DNA of 64,000 nt, taken from Brachypodius melanocephalos (lineage: Eukaryota > Chordata > Aves > Passeriformes > Pycnonotidae). The translations under genes were made by a program, and so were the position numbers. Location: contig VZSR01001685.1 of NCBI GenBank assembly GCA_013398615.1, forward strand, positions 388,015-452,014. Direction: 5' to 3'. Of the stretch, positions 24,449-38,182 are shown one piece after another. The notes under the pieces are model-generated. The model had not been told where the DNA came from, made no database searches, and saw only the letters and a list, made by a program, of their open reading frames with translations. Position 1 is the first letter of the stretch. Each line of letters begins with the position of its first letter.

Positions 24449-27400
24449 CTTCTTTCTTCTTTATGGATTTGGGTGGTTTTTTGTGATTGGTTGGTAAAGT
24501 CTGCACTGTGGGCTTCAAACAGTTAGTTATTGGGTTTAAAGTAAAAAAAAATTAGGTGGCGTTTCCTAATTGGAACCATCACAGGTGAAGGGTCAAGAAA
24601 GCATGAATTAAAAGGACCTGCTGAGGGAGCTTTGATTCTGAGAATCTAAACTTCTCAAAGTACTGTTCAAACAGATGTGATAGTAATGAAAATAATTGAT
24701 GAATGTATTAGTTCTGTTGATCCAGTGGTTCTCTGTAGGTAAATGTAATCTGCCTCTTGTTTGCCACTACGCCAGTCTCAGAGTTGCCCAAGATTTTGAA
24801 GAGACATGTTTTGCAGACCTCCTCTATTGTACAGATATAGTGTACCAAATTGTCCTTGAGAGAAAATAGTTCCAAAACAGAGGAAGCCAAATGCCTGGAT
24901 GCATGTCTTTCTTTGTATAATAAAAAATTTCCACTTTTGGAAAGAGGAGCTTTTTCATTTTTTAATAGAAAAAATATGCTTCAATGGAAAGATATAGAAA
25001 GGTTTCCCATCCCTAGAAAAAAATAGACTTACACAGCAACAACTTCCATGGACCAAAACTCTCAACAAGAAAGAAACTCAGTATAAAACCCCCAACCATT
25101 TCTAAAATAGATGTTGGGTTTTGCTTGTTTTTGTTACAGGGGAGGGTTTTCAGTTCTGGTGTTGGGTTTGGGATGTATTCTTGCTATAAAATAAAAAGAC
25201 TCTAGATTTTTAAAATGGATTAAGATATGAGCAAAATTAAGTGACCAATGTATGATCAAAAGAAAAATCCCAGTGAGGTGCAGCATGAGTTACTAGATGT
25301 AACTGACTTTTTTATGCTTAGAAGGGGAAAAAGAAAAAAAAAACCTGATATAATGTTTGAGACAGAACAAACAACCAGAGTAGCCAACAGAAAGATCGTA
25401 ACACATGGCAGATCGTGAATGACACAATCTTGTGCGTATGTGAGCCACCCTTAATGGCCACCTGGGTTAAAAGTTCCTGTACAGAGCTTTTGCTTGACCT
25501 TCAGAATGGTAGTAAAATTCCGAAACTATACAGCCTTCAAGGAAAAACCAATTATAGTAGGTTCTCTGCAACTGGGCTGTCTGAACATGGCCAATAAATT
25601 TTGAAGTGAGTAAGAACTTGGTAATGAGAAGGGGACCTGTGTGTCTACTTCTGCAGTCATGCACAACAGGAGAGTGAAGGTCAGGGTTATTGGGAGATGA
25701 TTCTATTAGCTAACCATATTTGAGTTTTGTTGCTTGATGTGGTCGTAATTCCCTTTTCTCAAATCTTGTCTGATTGAACATACTTGTCATTGGGAAGGAA
25801 GAACTGATAATTTCTGAGCAGCCAAATTAAGAGATACAGATATGCTTCTATACTAAATCACAACTAATTTTGTGCATGATTTTCCAGCTATTAATTAAAT
25901 CTAATGGAGGTGAGCCATAATGACTTTCATGCCTTAAATAATGTACCAACATAAATATCTGGTGAGGATATACATGCTCTGAAAAAAATAAAGAATGGTG
26001 GATAGGGGAGGAACATGTTTGAGAATCTTGCTTAGTGCAAAGGAATACTGCTGGAATGAGAGCAAATTGGAGAGCAATAGACCTCAGGAACCACTGGAGC
26101 ACTGAGCTTGTAACTTCCAGCAAAAGTTGAGAAAAATATAGTGAATTCTAACTAAATTTTAGATGAAAGAGGATGCATTTATAAAAGTAAAGCAACCATT
26201 CCATTAGCTCTCTGTTATGATTAGAAAATACTTGACATGTCCCTTAGCCTTACATGTTGAAATTTGGTTTATTTATATTTTGTCTTTTCAATTGGTTTTC
26301 TATTTGATATTGAGTTTTTGGCAGATAACTTTTTCAGTTTTATTAGCTAATTATAATTTGTTTTTTAAGTGAATCACCATAATTCTTTTCTAAAATATAT
26401 GGCATTGTGTGCCATAAAAATTACATAAAAAATGTAATTTAGTGTTTGGTGATCTATTGGATATTCTTGTTGCTATTTTCTTCAACATAAAGAAATGTTC
26501 CTTATGTTGCTAATTTGCAGGGTTTGACTTTTAAGAGTCCATGTTTTCTATGTTTTGGAATATGACTTTTTCCTCTCAATAAACATCACTTTGGAATTTG
26601 TAAGAAAATATTTTATTGCACCATAGAATAATATTCCTGCCTTCCTTTTCACTGTAAATCTGCCTCATGCCTCAGAAGTGGTTCTACAATATTTCTGAAA
26701 ACTATAGGGTCAACAGTGGCCTGAACTCTGGAAGTCACAGAAAAGCTTCTTTTGCTTTCAAAAGTACTTATGTTTTCACTTTTTTTTTTCTTTTCTTTTT
26801 TTTTTAATGTGTAAACTGTAGTTTCTTTAATTCCATATAAAAACTTGGTTTAATTAATTTTAAGGGACTGCTTGTTTCATGAAATCATCTCAAGAAAAGG
26901 CTATGCTGCTCAATAGTATTTTTTTGCTCAATGTACATGTTGGACAGGGCCTTTAAAACACATTTACTGGTCAAGTGCCTACCATCATGTGAACGTTTCA
27001 ATCTATTCGATATTCTTGATATCTTGATGTGCAACAGCAAAACAGGGATCAAAGAGAATATTCTGCTACAGTATTCACTACAGTCATGTTTTCTTTGTAA
27101 TTAAGTCCCCATAATGGAACAGGAATTTACATATGTGAGATTTTAGTTAAGATATAAGAAATATCATGCAGAAATTGTTTTATTATTTAAAAATCAGCTG
27201 TCCAAGGATTTGCTGTTTCAAACTGTTAACATTTTATATTTATATTGCAGTACCATAAATGTTTCTGAATGAAAAGAAAAATCTCAGCAAGGATTATTGT
27301 CTCATCTGTAGGTTCTATCCATCTAGCTAGAGAGGAAACCTCTTGTAAATTAGGCTGCCTACAGTGCTTCCCTTCTCCTGTCACAGCTTAAGCTGCCTGT

Positions 27401-30400
27401 GTGCTCAGAACTGTATGGAGTATTTCACTGGTGATTCCACAAGAGCTTTGTGCATGGCTGTTCTTCCCTATTCCTACTCTGAATATTGTGTTTGTTTTCT
27501 TTCCTTTTTCTCTCCCTCTGAGCTGACCAAAGGAAACGTTCTTTGTGATTTCAGTCATTCAGAACCAAATGACAATACCTTTGTAGTTCTCTTTTGTAGA
27601 TCTGTTTTCCTGAAATCAGTCTTGAAGTCTTTGAAGACCACCTCTGACAGCATGAAATTTGTCGTAAGGGCAAGTTTTTGTTCTTTTATGTTACTGTTGC
27701 TCTTTGTGCTCCCAGCATTTTAATTAGAGTCTGATTATTACCTCTTTTCCTGTTGTTCCCCAAAATGAAATCTATGGGAGCAAAAAATAATTGGAAGCAT
27801 GATAAATCTAAAAAGGAACTGAAACTGAGGCTGAGATCTTTTGCTTGTTTTTCTCCAAAGACTCTTAAATCTGATAGCACCTTCAGACATTAGCATCTGA
27901 CTAGATTGAATACTCCTGACATTTAAAGACATCATAAATATCCCTTTAACATGATAGGCCATAAAGATTTGAACAATTCCTGAGCAAATTCTCTGTGCGT
28001 CAAAACTGAATGCGATGGCTTCACTTGTTTGCTCAGGTTTATTCTAAAATATAATTACCATTCCAACTTCAGACTTAGAGACACATATTACTTATTATAA
28101 GAAAATATTGAAATTTCTTGGAAGACAAAAGATGTCTACCATTGAAGTCAGTGTGAAATGAGTTGAACATTGTGACCTTGCATACTTCAGAAATAGTTGG
28201 GATAAGCTGGAAATCTTGTGCTCTGGCAGCCTTTAGCAGTTGTGTTAGACTGTGTTTTCTCTAATTTCTTGCAACATGCAGCCTTTTCTTTTTCAATGAG
28301 TAGTATGTAAACATTTGTATGGCACCGTTAATGAACCTTGTCATACAGCTGTCTAAAGTCCCACTGCACTTCTGCCATTTCAAAAAATATCTCTTGTGAT
28401 CAAAACAGGAGTCACTGAAAGGGCTATAAACAGGAGATAAATTGCAGACTAGCAATGTCAATTTGGGAAAGATATGTTTTATTACCATATATACCAAAAG
28501 AAATAAACATTTTGGACAGTCTTTAATTAGCACAATTGCTTTTAAACGCTGGTAGCTAGAATTAATTATGGTGATTATAAAGTGCCATTCTTTTTCTGCC
28601 ACAGATATAGTATGAAGTTTAGAAACTGAGCATTGGTGTGCTGACCTTAGTTTTCCCCAGGGCAAAATAAAACGTTATTCTGACTAAACTCCTTCCATCT
28701 CCATGCCAGAATGATATAGACATTAATGTTTTAGTTTTGTTTTCATTTGTTTATTTTCTTCCTTGCCTAATTTAGTGTATAAATTGCCATTATTTAAGAT
28801 TGTGCTGCTTTCAGCTACAATGTTATGTTTATAATCATTGTTGAATTTTACCGCTTTGGATAAGACAGTAAGAAATTAAAGAAGAGATAAGAGGAAAAGA
28901 AATTGTCCATATAACTCATGGTAATTAGGGGTCTTATTAAACTGCATTCCATTGACCCCTTAGTACTTTCAGAAAATAGAAGAGTAAAGCATATGAAGAG
29001 ATTTCTTCAAATCACTCTAAATTATGCCAGCCCTTATTGTGCTTCTTATGTTCATGAGGACCATAGTATTCAGCTTATAAACTCCCACTGAAAACAGAGG
29101 CAAAGGTATTATAAACTAAAAGTTCTGGTTTCTTACTTTCCACACCTTTAAAAATGGTGCACAAGAGAGCAAAACCACTTCAGTCTTTTCCAGTGTATGG
29201 CTTTATCCTTCACTCTGTCTAGTCTCTGAATGCTACACTGAAGGGTTCAGGTGTGAAAGGTGCAAGATGCCATCTATTTCGTGTTTCTTCTGAAGGTATC
29301 AAATCAAGCCTTATCTGCAAAGTGTGAGGGCTAACCCAACAAAACGTGATATTGTTACAAGGATGTGTTAGAGATATTCATGGATGTCAGTCTTCTTGGG
29401 TTTTCTCAGTATCTTAGCCTTGGGAGTTAAGGATACTTGTGTTGTCCACACTATACTGCTCCTGTAAGCTCTTTAGTGGTAGATATATAATTCATAAGTT
29501 AAGGAATATGAACTCTCTGCCCTGGTTATTTATAGAATTGACTCTCCATTTTTGATAAGTATTTTAAATTAATAATGTAAAAATCTATTGATTTTATTTA
29601 TGTGTTTCATTTAATATACAGGAATATTTGTTGGGGTATTTATGGAACAGTAAAAATAACTCAAAGAAAGAGGTGATATCTTAAATTTAAAATTTGCACT
29701 GAAGAGTAGCTTGGATTGTTGGGATTTTAAATTATAATTGCACCTTTGGAACTTCAAAGCGGGGTTACATACACGTACTTGGGAGTTCTTTAAAGTCTTG
29801 CTCATTCATTTTTTTCTGCTATTGAGTTAACATACCCCAAACAAATTAGACCCTACATTATGAGATACAACAGGACACAACAACTGCTGTTGTCAATTTT
29901 TCCAAATTTACAAGCCCTGTGACTGTTTTCTTTAAATATTGATTATAGGAATCAAGTATTTCTGGAGAAAAGCAGAACCATTCTTATTCTAAGTCAAAGA
30001 CCAGCTAGACATTACTCCATACTCCAAAAAAACCCCAGCTTATTAGATGATTATAAACAAGAATGTTGTTCTGTCCCCACTAGTCATGTGGTTTACAAGA
30101 ACATCTATTAGCCAAAATGATCTGTCAGCTCTTTTGGCTTGTGTGATACCTACTCATCTAGAGACTCATTTTCCACTGAACCTCAGGGCCGATATACTGT
30201 AAGAGTTAGTGCAGCATTCTGTGCACTGTGCACGGGGAAAATTCTAAGCTGTGTTGCTGTTTTAATTATGCTTTTGAAAATATGCAAGCTTTATGATGGG
30301 CCTTTATTTTGCAAGAAATTATTGAGCAAATAAATTAGCTCTATAGTCAGTGCATTCAAGATAATAATTAATACGGTGCATTAGTGTTATCTCTGAATGA

Positions 30401-31636
30401 TCTTTATTGCCTTATGACCTCCCTTACTCCTTTACAAGTCATTCAGCTTGAGTCCTAAGAAGAATCAAATGTAATTGCTAGTACTTTTTATGGACTAGTC
30501 TCAAAATAAGGGTAAAACAGTAATGATGACTGCTATTTGCCCTACTCATAGTGTTCTGTCCAAATTCTACTACAGCAAACTAAGGCTAGTTGCACCTTTT
30601 TATTTTCTGAACTCTTTACAAGTCTTTTTTTTTTTTTTTAACTCCTTTCTTCAATGTAAATTCAACCAGTAAAGTACAGAAGGCACTAGAAATATGTACC
30701 ATGGTAACAAGGTACACATGGCTTCACTGGCTTCCTTTCCCTTTTCCTTCCTCATGATGGACTTCATGTTGCTTTTCTTGTGCATGAGCTCAGATGCTCC
30801 CATTCTTAACTGTGAATCTGGGGAGACTTTAGTACAAGTAAAACTAAAGATAAATTTATTTTAACCTTTGAAATACCTAAATATCTCTTTTTGGTCAGGC
30901 TGTTATCTGGGGTTTGTGTGCATGGAGGGAAGAGTTGTTTATTTTTATTTTGTGCTTTCTCGAGCAAATTTTATAATATGCCAGAAAATGCACTTCAAGC
31001 ATTTCTAGCCTGATTTTAAGAATGGTATAGCCAAAGACTTTCTGGTAATCAATAAGGTTCCTGTAGAAGGATTCATTTAAAGTGTCTTGCTGATTTCTTT
31101 TGATTCGTAATGTAAAAATCTATTTCTAATTTCCTTTGCTGTTGCTCAATTAGATGCCTTGAAAGGCATTTTAATCTTGCAGTGACTAAATACATTATAC
31201 ATCAATGTATGTGCAATGCCTACCAGGGGGAAGACTTTCAGTATCTTATTTTTAAGTATAAATGAAAGAATTTTGATACTTCTGATACTTATGAGGGAAT
31301 CAAATGAAATATTTCTACTTCCAAGTGCACTGATTCTACATGTTTGGGTCTGTACGGGCTCTGTTGATGTTACAGGTTAGACAACATTATCCCGTCTTAA
31401 GTGCTGGAAATAGCAAGCCTGATTTCACCCTTTCTTATTAATATTGAAGTAATAACATTGGATGTTTTGTTTCATTTATGTTACATTGTCTAAAGACAAT
31501 TTCTCTCCAGTGGGAGATTCTTGAGTCAGTTCTAGGGCAGAGACAAGTTAAGGCAACATCTTTGAGATGTATTTATTGTGTGTTCTACTACACACTGCAA
31601 TGTGAACTGTGTACTTTATTAGAAATTAGGTTTATC
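24449..31636. other. AT-rich intergenic DNA, no gene recognised
   Basis: No frame longer than about 134 codons and none recognisable. T- and A-rich runs occur near 26780-26806 and 30627-30640. No transposon copy was recognised over these 7 kb, although old diverged copies would be missed by eye. Confidence 0.7.
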
Positions 31637-31640
31637 ATTG

Positions 31641-32244
31641 TGCTGGTTTTGGCTGGGATAGAGTTAATTTTCTTCACAGTGGCTCATATGGGGCTGTGTT
31701 CTCTTTATGATTGGGCTGAACATGGTGATAATATAGAGAAACTTTTGTTTGCAGGGCTTACACAGAGCCAAAGCATTTTCTGCTTTTTTGTACTGTCATG
31801 CTGGTGGGAAAGTTAAGGATGTATAGGAATTTGGGCTGACACAGACCCAGGACAGGTGACTCCAACTGACCAAAGGGATATTCCAGACCATGTGGCATCA
31901 CACTCAGTATATAAAGTGAGGAAAACACAATGAAAGGAACACAAGGAGAAAGCAGGGGACATTTGGAGTGGTGCTGTTTGTCTTCCCAAGCCACCACATG
32001 TGATGGGACCTTGATCTGCCTGAGATGGCTGAACAGCTTCCTGCCCATGGGAAGGAGTTAATCCCTTGTTTTGCTTTGCTTGTGTGCACAGCTTTTGCCT
32101 TTTTCTTTCCCTATTAAACTGTCCTTATCTCAACACATGAGTTTTCCAGCTTTTACCCTTCTGATTCTCTCCCCAGTCCCACTGGTGGGGAGTGAGCAAG
32201 TGGCTGCATGGGATTTGGCTGCTGGCTGGGATTAAACCAGGACA
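31641..32244 (+). mobile_element. Solo LTR, avian endogenous retrovirus
   Basis: A 604-base element with TG..CA ends. It starts TGCTGGTTTTGGCTGGGATA and ends GATTAAACCAGGACA. Internal landmarks in sense order are CCAACTGACCAAAGGGATAT, a TATA box (TATATAAAG at about 31908), a polyadenylation signal (ATTAAA at about 32113) and CTTATCTCAACACATGAG. It is flanked on both sides by ATTG (31637-31640 and 32245-32248), a candidate 4-bp target-site duplication. No retroviral genes adjoin it. The order of motifs matches an LTR abundant in passerine genomes. Confidence 0.92.
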
Positions 32245-32277
32245 ATTGACAATTGACTGTGCTAAACAGCAGGCCTC

Positions 32278-32303
32278 TTTTTTTTTTTTTTTTTTTTTTT
32301 TTT
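32278..32303. repeat. T26 homopolymer
   Basis: 26 consecutive T, starting 34 bases after the end of the LTR. Confidence 0.95.
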
Positions 32304-33674
32304 GTTTCTTTTTACCTACAACCCGTGTTCAATATTTGAAACATTAAACTATCAAGACAGAAAATTATGTGTCAATTACTTTTGTCAATTCTGCCTGCTG
32401 TAGTTCTTGGACTTTGTTTGCTACCTTGTATGTGCTCTGTCTTTTCAGGACATCTACAAATCTTGGTTTATTTTGATTGCATGATCTCTGATAACCGGTA
32501 TATTTTTTAAACGGAATTAGGCTTCCACCTTGATCTTTCTTATTTTACCTATCCTGCTTTGTTCTTTTGGTTTTTTGTTTGTTTAATCAGTTTTATTCTT
32601 TTTTTTATCACTGCTAAGGTGGTCAGCTCAATATAGAAACCCATGATATTGAGGTAAAGTCTATACAGTATATAATGTCATTCTTAATGCTATGTTTCAG
32701 CCTATCTGGTCTTTTCCTGACCTTTCTCCAAGGTAAAAACAAATCTAATTGCAAAACCCTTGATCAAGCCTTCCATAAAAGTATTTTCCCCTTCCCACTG
32801 TAGCTTTCAGGCCATACATACTTTTCAGAATGAATTTTATCTAGCAATTAAATTAATTTTCTTCATAATTATTGATCTGCCTCTGAGACAATACTGAAAG
32901 TCTCAAGTAGGTTTAGAAAAAATGAGGAGCTTTAATTGTCAATAATCGTGCAGGAGAGTGAAGTGCTGAGATAGTTATTTGTCAGTTTTCACCTTTTTCA
33001 TACAGATGTGGAAATGTTTCTAATATGCCTTTCTTCTGGGGAAAGTACTGACAGTGTACTGTCTTTCTCCAGTGGCTGCAATACTTACTGACAACTTAAT
33101 TAATTATATTGCAGGGTAGCTACCAAAGACCATTACAAACAGAAGAAATCAAAATTCCAACCTGGGATTTCCCTGTGGTTTTCTCAAAAAAACACTGTCA
33201 GATAAAATATGCACTATTGTCAGATAGACAAGAACCATACTAATTTAATTGGAAGGAAAAAGAAAAGCCTGAGTTGCACTTTTCAGGACCCTTCAGGCTG
33301 CATGCATGTTCGTAATAATATGTCCTACCTTGCTTTTTGAATGCAAGCTAGTAGGGTTTGCCTGATACACCTTCCTTTCACTGCAGACAGAAAATGCTAA
33401 ATGAGTCTCAGAAATAATGACTTTCATAGAAAAAGAATCATTCCTAGGAAAGCAATGCTAAGAGCAGTTGAGGACAAAGAAAAGTTTGAGCCGAACTTTT
33501 TCACATTATGTTCATTATTGGTAACACAAAGCTCTAACAAGATAGTGAGCTTTTCGCTCCAATAATGTTCCGAATTTTTTGGGTTCTTTTTTAAATGGAA
33601 AAAAAAAAAAGAAAAGAAAGTAGGGATAAAAAGCAGATCCATGTACCATTTTGCTCAAAGGAAACAATTCAAAA
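32304..33674. other. AT-rich intergenic DNA
   Basis: Nothing recognisable beyond T-rich stretches and an A10-12 run near 33600. Confidence 0.7.
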
Positions 33675-33679
33675 CTAGT

Positions 33680-34825
33680 TCCTGGTCATGTGCAGTATCC
33701 GGTCACTGAAACTGCGGCCAGGCTCAACGAAGCAAGGAAAAATGGGAAAACGCAGAGCCAATTTCCCAAGGACACTTGTGCTTGACCAACATGATTGCCA
33801 TCTGCTGAAAGGATTACTGGCACTATACAAGCGGAGAGCTCTGAATGCTGACTTTAATTTCTTCAAGGCTTTTGACATGTTCTTCCATAGTCTAATTATG
33901 GGCAAATTGAGGAGATGTGGATGAAGTACATAAATAAGAAGACTGATGGAAAATTTTCAGATGCCCTGGGCTGAAAATGTTGGGATCAAGTGGAAATTGC
34001 TTACAAGAGGTATTTTTCTCTTTGCTACAAAATAAAACTGGGAATAGTGTTCAATACTTTGGCATGCAGAGCTGCTGTTCAGAGGGATCTCAAAGAAAGA
34101 AGTGAGCAGACAATAATTTCAAGAACTTCAGCAAAAGGAGATGAAAAATCCTACACCTGAAAAATGTCTAGGAAAAATCTAACACCTACCCATACCACCA
34201 TATAGACTGGGGCATAGAGCAGCTCTGCAGAAAAGATCTTGGGCAACCCAGGTGGCCCACAAGCTAAACATGAGTCAGCAGTGTGTTCTTGCGATGACAA
34301 CTTTTCCAGGTGCACTCTGGGCTGTATTAGCAAGAATTTAGCCAGCAGGCTGGAAGTAGTTATTCTCCTCTAGCCAATGTTTATGGGACTGTGTCTGGAG
34401 CTCTGTGCCCAGTCTGGGTTTCTGCAGATGAAGAAAGACACTTTTGGACATTGTTGGAGATGACCCATCAGAAAGGCCTAAGGGGGCTCAAGGTGGAGCA
34501 GCACAAGTACAAGAAAAGACTGAGAGAGCTGGTTTTGTTCAATCCTAAAAAGAGAAGGCTAAAGGGAGATACTGTTGCTGTCTTCATATATATCCTGATA
34601 AAAGATATAGACTCATCCTAGAAGGGCTCAGTGACAGGATGAGAAGCAAGACACACAATTTATAACATGTAAAATTCCAGTTATGTATTGAGAAAATGGT
34701 TTAATGTGACACAGTACAGTACAGACGATTAGTTGCCTGATCTAAATTTTCCCTGCTGTGAGAAGAAAGTTGAACCTAATAACCTCCAGAGGTCACTCCA
34801 ACCTAAATTATTCAATGATTGCATG
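33680..34825 (+). mobile_element. Old CR1 LINE copy, RT fragment to 3' end
   Basis: The translation at 33688-33924 retains the reverse-transcriptase motif-A region (DFNFFKAFDMFFHSLIMGKL), where the consensus is close to VDFSKAFDTVSH. Downstream, nucleotide matches to the CR1 3' half follow: CTGTGTCTGGAGCTCTGTGC, GACTGAGAGAGCTGGTTTTG, TTCAATCCTAAAAAGAGAAG and CCTCCAGAGGTCACTCCAAC. It ends in a degenerate ATTCAATGATTGCATG tail. Many stops and deletions mark it as ancient and inactive. Confidence 0.85.
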
Positions 34826-37639
34826 CTGAAACATATTTTCCCTTCTGTATGGCCACTTAAATAATATTCAAAGTCGGGAAGATAGTCTTGTGTTAGATAA
34901 TAACATCTGGGTATTTATTAGTACAAGTTTGTTTATTTAGTCAGAAGATGCAAAGAGAATATACTATTTCTTTGAGCACATCAGAGACAAATATCAGAAA
35001 GCTCAGCTCCATAGTTTAGGTTTTCTTTTCGATTAATCTCTGACAAAAAAAATCTCCACCTTCCTTGTGGTTACCATGCTAGAGTTCCTCTTTCCCCAGT
35101 TTCTCTAGGGGTTTTTGTACTCAACACACTTCAGCTGATGTGCTACTCTTGCTTTCCCAACCCCCTCCAAAGAACCCAAGGGTTAGTTTGAGCTGGCGCT
35201 TGCTCCAGGTTTCATGTGCTATGAGCAGTGGTCTGTCTTATATCACTTAATCCCTAAAAGTGTTTTTGGTTTGTTCAAGGATTTTCTTGTCTGTTTGGAA
35301 TGTTGGTTTTTCTGTTGGTTTATTTTTTGAGGAGTTGGGTTTTGGGGTTTTTAAATTTGTTTTTTAGGCAAGAAAGAAAGTTAAGTGATATTTGCAACAC
35401 AACTGCCTGTCTAGAAAACATATTTCAGAATTGGGTGCAAGAGAAATTATCATAATTTAGATGAAACTTGAAACGTTGACATTTCATAACTGCATGATTT
35501 CCTTATGGAAAAATTGACATTCTTGCTGGAAGATGCGAAAATAATAAGAACCCTTCAGACAGGGAGTTGACTTACCATTGTGTCAAAATTATTTCATAAC
35601 ATGGAAATTTCACTGTGGATGTGTTTTCTTATTGTGATAAGCATATTTTGAACCATAAATTCATATTTATTCCAGACGTGACATCAAGAAGTTCTGTCAA
35701 AATCTGTAATGCTCAGAAATGAAAGGAATGATTGTGTAAAGTCATCAACAACCTCAATAACAATGCAATAGAAATATAGCTCTTCAGTAAGAAGTTTGTT
35801 GTGTTTGTTAGTTTGGGTTTTTTCCTGACATCATCTGAAGTATTTTAAAATGCCACCTGCTTTCAGAATTTAGTGACACAAAAAGCCCACCAAGGAAACA
35901 TTTGGGTGTTTCTTTCTTATTTTAATGTATAAACAATCTCTTTGTAGAAAAAATGTGTGTAGAACCACCATACAGTAAGGAACACCTAAATTAATCTCAC
36001 AGTTTTCTTACTTTTTACTGGTATACTTATGCATACTCTTAAAAAAAATGTTTGTAGAACCGCCATACAATAAGGAACAGCTAAATTAATCTTACAGTTT
36101 TCTTAATTTTTACTGGTATACTTATGCATACTATTAAAAAAAAAAAAAAAAAAAAGCCAAACAGGTGAACTGAAACAATTTTAGCTACTTTGTTCTTTGC
36201 TTCCTGGCATAAAGCTCCAAATATGATAATTATTTAGAGTGTACTATACTTTAATAAACATGATTTATCGAGCATTTTTAAAGATCACTAGTGCATAACT
36301 ATACATTTCCCTTTTTCAATGTGATTCATTTCCCTCTGTTTGTACTTGAATGTCTGATTCATATTCTGCAATAAAATTGTATTGTGTAGGAATCTCTTAG
36401 TTGGACTGGGAAGGCTGGAAGACCTACTGCTTCTCAAACACTTTTATGACATGTACATACACCTCTTGTTAGCCATTCTTGTGCTCCAACACCCTCTGGC
36501 TCCTCCAGTCAGAACTATTAGCACTAAAGTCTACCTTGTTTTATTGTCTGTTTTACTTGAATGACAATTCCTTTTCTCACTCAAAATGGAGTGCATCCTG
36601 ACATAAAAATGAGGTGTGAGAGAAAAGTTGTCAGGTGATTTTTTCCTTTTCAGAAACAATACCTTCCTCAAAATTTAAACACTCAGTGCTGTACAGAGTG
36701 GTAGGTATATTGCAAAGTTATTGCAGAGGAGAAATTTGGGTTGGAGAAAGAATTTCTGGTTCTATATTCTACATTGTTATGTGTTTTGAAGAAATATATC
36801 ATTGCTAACTGTTCAAGTTTTTTTACATTATATCTGAACATTACTCATAGACTGTGAATATTTTTAGAGATATGTGTTTCTATATGCAAGGTATAATAGG
36901 CTTTATACGCTCAGGATTTCTTTTTCTTTTGCAGTAGAAAGAGTGGTCATTCAGTTATGACAAGATTTGCATTTGGTCAAGAACACGACTTAGTATTTTT
37001 AAGTATCCCAGGAGCATGTTACAGATAGATCCTTAGTGGAAATATATGTGGAAATATGTATTTCTCTCCTGATACAAACTTTTGAAAAAGAATAGTTCAT
37101 CTTCAACCTTGATATTGAAAGTATAAGGTTTGACTTTGGTGGAGACAGAATTTCATTCCCAGAGGTAAAACATTGAAGAACTTTCTCAATGTCGCCTTAA
37201 AATGCTTTTTCAGAACAGTGTTTAGGCAGAAATATTTTAGTTATGCAAATGATACTTCATTTCAAAACATTAAAGAAAAAGTCCTAGGTCATCTCCTTGC
37301 ACTTTCATAGGGGAAAAAACTGCTTTCAGGCATGATATCTGTGTTCTGCTTGTTATAGTCTAACAGAGCAAAAGTTTTGCACAGGAAAATAAGGCACAGG
37401 TGGTTATAGGATTATTTTCACATGCTTCTTGAGGCATAAGATATTCCCTGGTTTCATATTATACATTTCCTTTGATATTGCTTGTGGATATTTATGAAGA
37501 GCAGAAATAAAAATATATTCAGAAACACTGAAATAAATACAGAATAGTATTTCTTGGTACAACTGTCTTTATTGTTGAGCTAAAAAAATGTAAGCAGCAA
37601 CACTTTGAAAAATATTAAGCTCTTAGAAAGTACTAAACT
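34826..37639. other. Intergenic DNA with an A-tailed tandem dimer
   Basis: AT-rich sequence with a G/T-rich low-complexity stretch at about 35260-35370 and the tandem repeat at 35948-36155. No recognisable gene. Confidence 0.7.
35948..36155 (+). repeat. Two tandem 87-bp units, each followed by an A tract
   Basis: The units at 35954-36040 and 36049-36135 are both 87 bases long and differ at 7 positions (about 92% identity). Each begins TGTxTGTAGAACC and ends GGTATACTTATGCATACTxTT. Unit 1 is preceded by A6 and followed by A8, and unit 2 is followed by A20. The layout resembles a head-to-tail dimer with A-rich linkers. No SINE family or pol III promoter boxes are recognised. Confidence 0.88.
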
Positions 37640-38182
37640 CCCAAGACAGGGTATCCAGTCCGCAATAGATTTTGTTTTCACCTCAAGTCCTCTGTGCAGT
37701 TTTGGTCAGCATGCCACGAAAGAGACATTAAGCTATTAGAGAACAACTAAAAGAGGGCCTTGAGGATGGTAACGGGCCTTGAGAGGAAGCCACATGGGGA
37801 GTGGCTGAGGTCACTTGGTCTGTTCAGCCTGGAGGAGACTGAGGGTTGCATTGCAGTCTTCAGCATCCTCATGAGGGGAAGAGGAGGGACAGGCATTGAT
37901 CTCTTCTCTCTGGTGACAAACAATAGCACCAGAGTGAATGGTCTGAAGCTGAGTCAAGTGAGGTTTAGCCTGGATATGAGAAAAAAAGTTTTTAATCTGG
38001 TTGATGGCTAGAGACTGGAACAGACAATGGTCCCAGTGCCAAGTCTGACAGAGTTCAAAAGCATTGGAGCAATTCTCTCCGGCACATGGTCTGATTCTTA
38101 GATTTTTGGGTTATCCTGTGCTGGGCCAGGAGTTGGACTTTGGTGATTCTTGTGGTTCTCTTCCAAATCAGGGTATTCCGTG
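37640..38182 (+). mobile_element. CR1 LINE 3' fragment
   Basis: CR1-like landmarks occur in order: AGGAAGCCACATGGGGAG, GTTCAGCCTGGAGGAGACTG, GGGACAGGCATTGATCTCTT, GGTTTAGCCTGGATATGAG and CTAGAGACTGGAACAG. It ends with TTCTTGTGGTTCTCTTCCAA and a short GTATTCCGTG tail. Frames of 60-83 codons within it are CR1-derived or chance. Confidence 0.82.

Noticed and set aside
28261..28665. 134-codon minus-strand frame, the longest in the AT-rich interior
   Set aside because: No recognisable domain, unremarkable composition and no splice or promoter context. It is plausible by chance in 58 kb.
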